From assembly GCF_965201005.1 (NCBI RefSeq), contig NZ_OZ241747.1, positions 3,596,001-3,660,000 on the forward strand: 64,000 nucleotides of DNA, read 5' to 3'. The notes under the pieces are model-generated. The model did no database searches. It was not told the DNA's origin and worked only from the letters and a program-made list of their open reading frames with translations. Position 1 is the first letter of the stretch. Each line of letters opens with the position of its first letter. This document shows positions 61,277 through 64,000 of the stretch, piece by piece. This DNA is from Mucilaginibacter_A sp965201005 (GTDB lineage: Bacteria; Bacteroidota; Bacteroidia; Sphingobacteriales; Sphingobacteriaceae). A program made the translations under genes and the position numbers.

Positions 61277-61750
61277 TCACCTGCTGATTTCCATAATTTC
61301 AAACTCGATTTTACCGGCCGGAACGGTAATTTCTGTTTTGTCGCCTACTTTTTTGCCCAGCAAACCTTTGGCAATCGGCGAATTGACGGAAATTTTCCCG
61401 GCTTTAAAATCGGCTTCCGTTTCAGAAACCAACTGATATTGCATGATAGCACCGTTTTTCAGGTTTTTTATTTTGACTTTAGACAAAGCCAAAACTTTAG
61501 AAACGTCCATTTTAGATTCGTCCAGCAAACGCGCGCTGGCCAAAACTACGCCCAGCTTTGCAATTTTGGCTTCGTGCAAACCCTGTGCTTCTTTTGCCGC
61601 ATCATATTCGGCATTTTCCGATAGGTCGCCTTTATCGCGCGCTTCGGCAATCTGCTTGGCGATAGATGCGCGGCCTTCCGTTTTTAAATATTGCAGCTCT
61701 TCTTTCAGTTTTTCCAAGCCTTCTTTCGTATAGTAAGCAACCTCTGCCAT
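61277..61750 (-). CDS. greA: Transcription elongation factor GreA
   Basis: 157 residues, full length. An N-terminal coiled coil (LEKLKEELQYLKTEGRASIAKQIAEARDKGDLSENAEYDAAKE) carries the tip acidic residues (in DLSENAEYD) that enter the RNA polymerase secondary channel; the C-terminal FKBP-like domain ends with EITVPAGKIEFEIMEI. It rescues backtracked polymerase. Confidence 0.96.
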   Translation of the reverse strand: MAEVAYYTKEGLEKLKEELQYLKTEGRASIAKQIAEARDKGDLSENAEYDAAKEAQGLHEAKIAKLGVVLASARLLDESKMDVSKVLALSKVKIKNLKNGAIMQYQLVSETEADFKAGKISVNSPIAKGLLGKKVGDKTEITVPAGKIEFEIMEISR

Positions 61751-61829
61751 AACTTTTGTTTTTATGTTGAATAAATTTTAAACTAAAACATCCTTCCAAA
61801 AAAAAGAAGGATGCCACCTGATAAAAAAC

Positions 61830-61868
61830 AAACAAGACTACACCGGCGCAACCTGCATAGTCTTGTTT
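61830..61868 (-). terminator. Terminator of the D-2-hydroxyacid dehydrogenase gene
   Basis: AAACAAGACTA and TAGTCTTGTTT form an 11-bp stem with a loop of about 17 bases; on the minus strand a T run follows. It lies between the dehydrogenase stop and greA. Confidence 0.75.
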
Positions 61869-61892
61869 TTATTGATAACGAAGATAAAAATT

Positions 61893-62864
61893 TTAAATCT
61901 TAAACTCCAAATTTTTTAGTTTTTCGGCCAAAACTTCGCTTATTTTCCGGTACGAATCAAACGTCCAGCCGGCAATGTGCGGCGTTAGCAACACTTTGCC
62001 CGAATTTTTTAATTCCTCAAACCAGCTTTGTTCGGCCAGTGCCGGGAATTTTTCTTTTTCCAGCACATCCAAACCTGCACCCAAGATTTTGCCGCTTTTA
62101 ATGCCGTTTAAAATGGCCTGCACTTTGGCAATTTCGCCGCGCGCTGTGTTCAGCAAAAAAATTGGTTTGCGGAAATGGAACAGGTATTCATCGTCCACCA
62201 TTCCTTTGGTTTCGGCCGTAAGCGGAATGTGGAAACTGACCACGTTGCTCAGCCTTACAATTTCTTCCATGCTTACCTCGCGTGCAAATTGATCCGAAAA
62301 ACCGGTTTTATATTTATCGTAAGCAATCACTTCCACGCCAAAACCGCTTAGTTTTTGGGCGAAACTTCTGCCCATGTGGCCGTAACCGATTATGCCAACG
62401 GTTTTACCTTTCAGTTCGCAGCCGCGGTTGCCTTCGCGCTCCCAGATGCCGTTCCGGATTTCTGTATCAGCTCTCCGGAAATTGTTCATCAGCGAAAGCA
62501 GCAAACCAACGGCATGTTCGCCCACGGCATCGCTGTTCCCTTCGGGCGCGTTAATGCAGGTGATGCTTCTTTTACCGGCATAAATTTCGTCTATATTGTC
62601 CATCCCGGCACCGGCACGCGCAATAAAACGCAGGTTTGGAGCGGCATCGATCATTTCCTGATCAACTTTAAATTTCGTTCGGATGGCCAAACCCTCGTAA
62701 TCTGCAATAATTTCCAACGTTTTTTCCCTGGTAAAAGAAGTATCGATGGTGCAGGAATAACCTAACTTTTCGGCAGCCTGCGCAAAGGCCGGATGAAGGT
62801 CATCAACAATTAATATTTTTTTATTTGGATGGAGATCAGACACATTATTTTGATTTTGAAGCAA
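61893..62864 (-). CDS. D-2-hydroxyacid dehydrogenase (phosphoglycerate dehydrogenase-like)
   Basis: 323 residues. The catalytic domain begins KKILIVDDLHPAFAQ; the Rossmann domain has VGIIGYGHMGRSFAQ. The catalytic arginine and glutamate (NTARGEIAK and GLDVLEKE) and histidine (LTPHIAGWT) are intact. It lacks the C-terminal ACT domain of full SerA, so it may be a short-form SerA or another D-2-hydroxyacid dehydrogenase. Iterated words lie at 62563 (exact, with arm) and 62732 (GTAT type). Confidence 0.9.
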   Translation of the reverse strand: MLQNQNNVSDLHPNKKILIVDDLHPAFAQAAEKLGYSCTIDTSFTREKTLEIIADYEGLAIRTKFKVDQEMIDAAPNLRFIARAGAGMDNIDEIYAGKRSITCINAPEGNSDAVGEHAVGLLLSLMNNFRRADTEIRNGIWEREGNRGCELKGKTVGIIGYGHMGRSFAQKLSGFGVEVIAYDKYKTGFSDQFAREVSMEEIVRLSNVVSFHIPLTAETKGMVDDEYLFHFRKPIFLLNTARGEIAKVQAILNGIKSGKILGAGLDVLEKEKFPALAEQSWFEELKNSGKVLLTPHIAGWTFDSYRKISEVLAEKLKNLEFKI

Positions 62865-63221
62865 ATATACTGGATAATTTAGAAAGGGTTTTGAACCGGA
62901 TCAGCGTTAATACCGTACCTGGTTTTGATTTCCTGCCCTAACGGCACATGCAACAAATAGCGTTTTTTGTGTTTTTTATTAAGCGGGTTTAGAAATAGTT
63001 TAAACAATGTGAGCCTGTTTAAATTTTGTCCGGTTAATTTTCCATGCTTCTTTTACCATACAAAAACAAGAAAAAACCCATGCTTCTTTTATCGGTATAA
63101 AATCCAAAACACAAAATTTACCGGCTAAAAGAAGCATTATCAATCTGAAACTAAACACACTTATCTATTTAAAACTTGCAAAAAACATCAAAATGTCATA
63201 TACTTTTTTAGGACTTTACGT
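62865..63221. other. Intergenic region with three iterated words
   Basis: About 360 bp without a gene. It holds CCTGTTTAAAT at 63014-63024 and the repeat group 63044-63137. The rest is AT-rich. Confidence 0.65.
63044..63137. repeat. Iterated words: two in one orientation and one inverted, 94 bp
   Basis: ATGCTTCTTTTA at 63044-63055 and 63080-63091, and TAAAAGAAGCAT at 63126-63137 with arm ACACAAAATTTACCGGC. The outer distance of 94 bp matches the other long pairs; the middle copy is an extra. Confidence 0.85.
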
Positions 63222-63246
63222 TTAATCAATCGTTTGATTAACTTTG
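63222..63246 (+). promoter_or_regulatory. TetR operator overlapping its promoter
   Basis: TTAATCAATC-GTTTGATTAA (63222-63241) is a 20-bp palindrome with one mismatched pair. It sits in the spacer of the promoter and overlaps its -7 box TAACTTTG (63239-63246), so repressor binding would block the promoter: autoregulation. Confidence 0.75.
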
Positions 63247-63254
63247 TGCCCATA

Positions 63255-63905
63255 ATGGAAAAGGAAAAAACCGATAAAAAAGACCATATCCTAGATATTG
63301 CCGAAAAGGTTTTTTCGGATTTGGGATATGATGGTGCTTCCACCCGTTTGATTTCCGGCGAAGCCAACGTAAACATGGCCATGCTAAATTATTATTTTGG
63401 CTCAAAGGAAGGTTTGTTTATCGCTGTTTTTGAGCGGAAAACAAATGATTTTAAAGCATTGCTTCAGAACATTTTAGAGGATGAAAGTTTAAACTCCTGG
63501 CAAAAACTGGAGCAATGTACCGATAAGTACCTGGACCGGGTTTTTGAAAACAGATGCTTTCATAAATTAGTTAACCGCGAGGTTTCGCTCAGCAATCACC
63601 CGGAAATCAATGCTAAGATATCCGATATTTTGATGGTGAATATCAGGGAGTTTAAAAAAGTGATGCAGGAAGGGATTGATGACGGCTCGTTTTTTAAAGA
63701 TGCCGATATTGATTTGAGCATCATTACCATCTTTGGCACAAAAAACTTTATTATCAATATGCCAAAGGTGGCTTCGCAAATGCTGGAAAACGATGTACAG
63801 CAGGAAGATTTTTTACAAGCGACAATGAAACCACGGATGAAAACATACCTTAAAAGAATTTTAAAATCTTATTTAGTAATAGAACATGACAGGACAGACT
63901 CATAA
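63255..63905 (+). CDS. TetR/AcrR-family repressor
   Basis: 216 residues from the ATG at 63255, 8 bp after the -7 box; an upstream reading would begin inside the promoter. The helix-turn-helix is clear (ILDIAEKVFSDLGYDGASTRLISGEANVNMAMLNYYFGSKEGLF, about 13-56). The C-terminal part is a helical ligand and dimer domain. It overlaps the next gene by 20 bp and probably represses it. Confidence 0.92.
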   Translation: MEKEKTDKKDHILDIAEKVFSDLGYDGASTRLISGEANVNMAMLNYYFGSKEGLFIAVFERKTNDFKALLQNILEDESLNSWQKLEQCTDKYLDRVFENRCFHKLVNREVSLSNHPEINAKISDILMVNIREFKKVMQEGIDDGSFFKDADIDLSIITIFGTKNFIINMPKVASQMLENDVQQEDFLQATMKPRMKTYLKRILKSYLVIEHDRTDS

Positions 63906-64000
63906 ATCTGCTTTGGTTTTTGCAAAGGGCCGGAAGCACCATCTTTTTAAATCTTTGCTTGGTTTGCTGCTCGTTGGCGGCGTGGTAAACGTTTCGAGCG
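63886..64000 (+). CDS. Start of a probable outer-membrane efflux gene, truncated
   Basis: The ORF begins MTGQTHKSALVF, and a hydrophobic stretch (HLFKSLLGLLLVGGVVNVS) looks like a signal peptide. It runs off the window. TetR genes followed by such an ORF are commonly the first genes of a TolC/HlyD/RND efflux operon in Bacteroidota, but nothing of the mature protein is visible, so the identity is inference. Confidence 0.5.
   Translation, partial: MTGQTHKSALVFAKGRKHHLFKSLLGLLLVGGVVNVSS

Noticed and set aside
61789..61813. CATCCTTC/GAAGGATG hairpin upstream of greA
   Set aside because: A short stem with an A-rich loop, without a T run in the right place for either neighbour; no function can be supported.

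Overview
The window looks like a chromosomal segment of a Bacteroidota bacterium, most likely family Sphingobacteriaceae (Pedobacter/Mucilaginibacter-like). The reasons are promoters of the TTTG-N19-21-TAnnTTTG type, start codons mostly without Shine-Dalgarno sequences, a TonB/ExbB/ExbD/ExbD operon, a carbohydrate cluster rich in family 43 glycosidases, a fused aspartokinase-homoserine dehydrogenase, an HYC_CC_PP-type small protein and a TPP-riboswitch/TonB-receptor/PnuT operon. No name can be given from sequence alone.

Layout. 1-6.9 kb (minus strand): nuoA, then a TonB energy-transduction operon (exbB, exbD, exbD, tonB, small membrane protein, PstS-like lipoprotein, TPR protein), and an eIF1/SUI1-like protein. 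7.2-12.4 kb (plus): metK, EamA permease, NUDIX hydrolase, acyltransferase, VOC protein, RelE-type toxin-antitoxin pair. 12.4-16.3 kb (minus): M28 peptidase, FKBP lipoprotein, aspS. 17-22.1 kb: a TPP riboswitch followed by a TonB receptor, PnuT-like transporter, acyl-CoA dehydrogenase-like protein and a thiamine pyrophosphokinase-like protein. 22-25.5 kb: epimerase, OmpA lipoprotein, and a small metal-binding cluster. 25.7-31.9 kb: glycoside hydrolases (three GH43-like, one GH5-like) plus a PhyH-type dioxygenase. 32.4-38.3 kb: initiator tRNA, era, der, an inserted DUF3825-like gene, murQ, BI-1 protein. 38.4-43.8 kb: SAM-I riboswitch, metH, four-helix-bundle gene, metF. 43.8-50.2 kb (minus): HAD hydrolase, PIN toxin-antitoxin pair, and the thrABC operon with a complete leader-peptide attenuator. 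50.3-52.9 kb: MazF-type toxin-antitoxin pair, rsgA, dtd, mazG and an orphan YefM-tail ORF. 52.9-62.9 kb: comB-like, gcvT, rnhB, SpoIIE-type phosphatase, peptide ABC permease, GT2, flippase-like protein, ruvC, HIT, greA, a D-2-hydroxyacid dehydrogenase. 62.9-64 kb: TetR repressor and the start of a probable efflux operon.

The most striking feature is not a gene. A 12-base word, ATGCTTCTTTTA and its complement, occurs 34 times exactly (17 in each orientation), and a sister word, ATGCTGTTTTTA, 15 times exactly; near-variants add more. Chance expectation for one 12-mer in 64 kb on both strands is about 0.01. Intergenic copies extend into an AT-rich arm (about TAAAATTTGGTG), often come as inverted pairs about 95 bp apart made of the same subfamily, sometimes close up into terminator hairpins, and also lie inside genes in several reading frames. 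This resembles the behaviour of DNA uptake sequences or of REPIN-like repeats, and I know of no described counterpart in this group. Other highlights are a textbook threonine/isoleucine attenuator, a DUF3825-like gene inserted behind der together with a synonymously diverged duplicate of the der 3' end, a palindromic in-frame insert in aspS, a TPP riboswitch enlarged by repeat DNA, and several families of 5'-UTR repeats directly in front of start codons.
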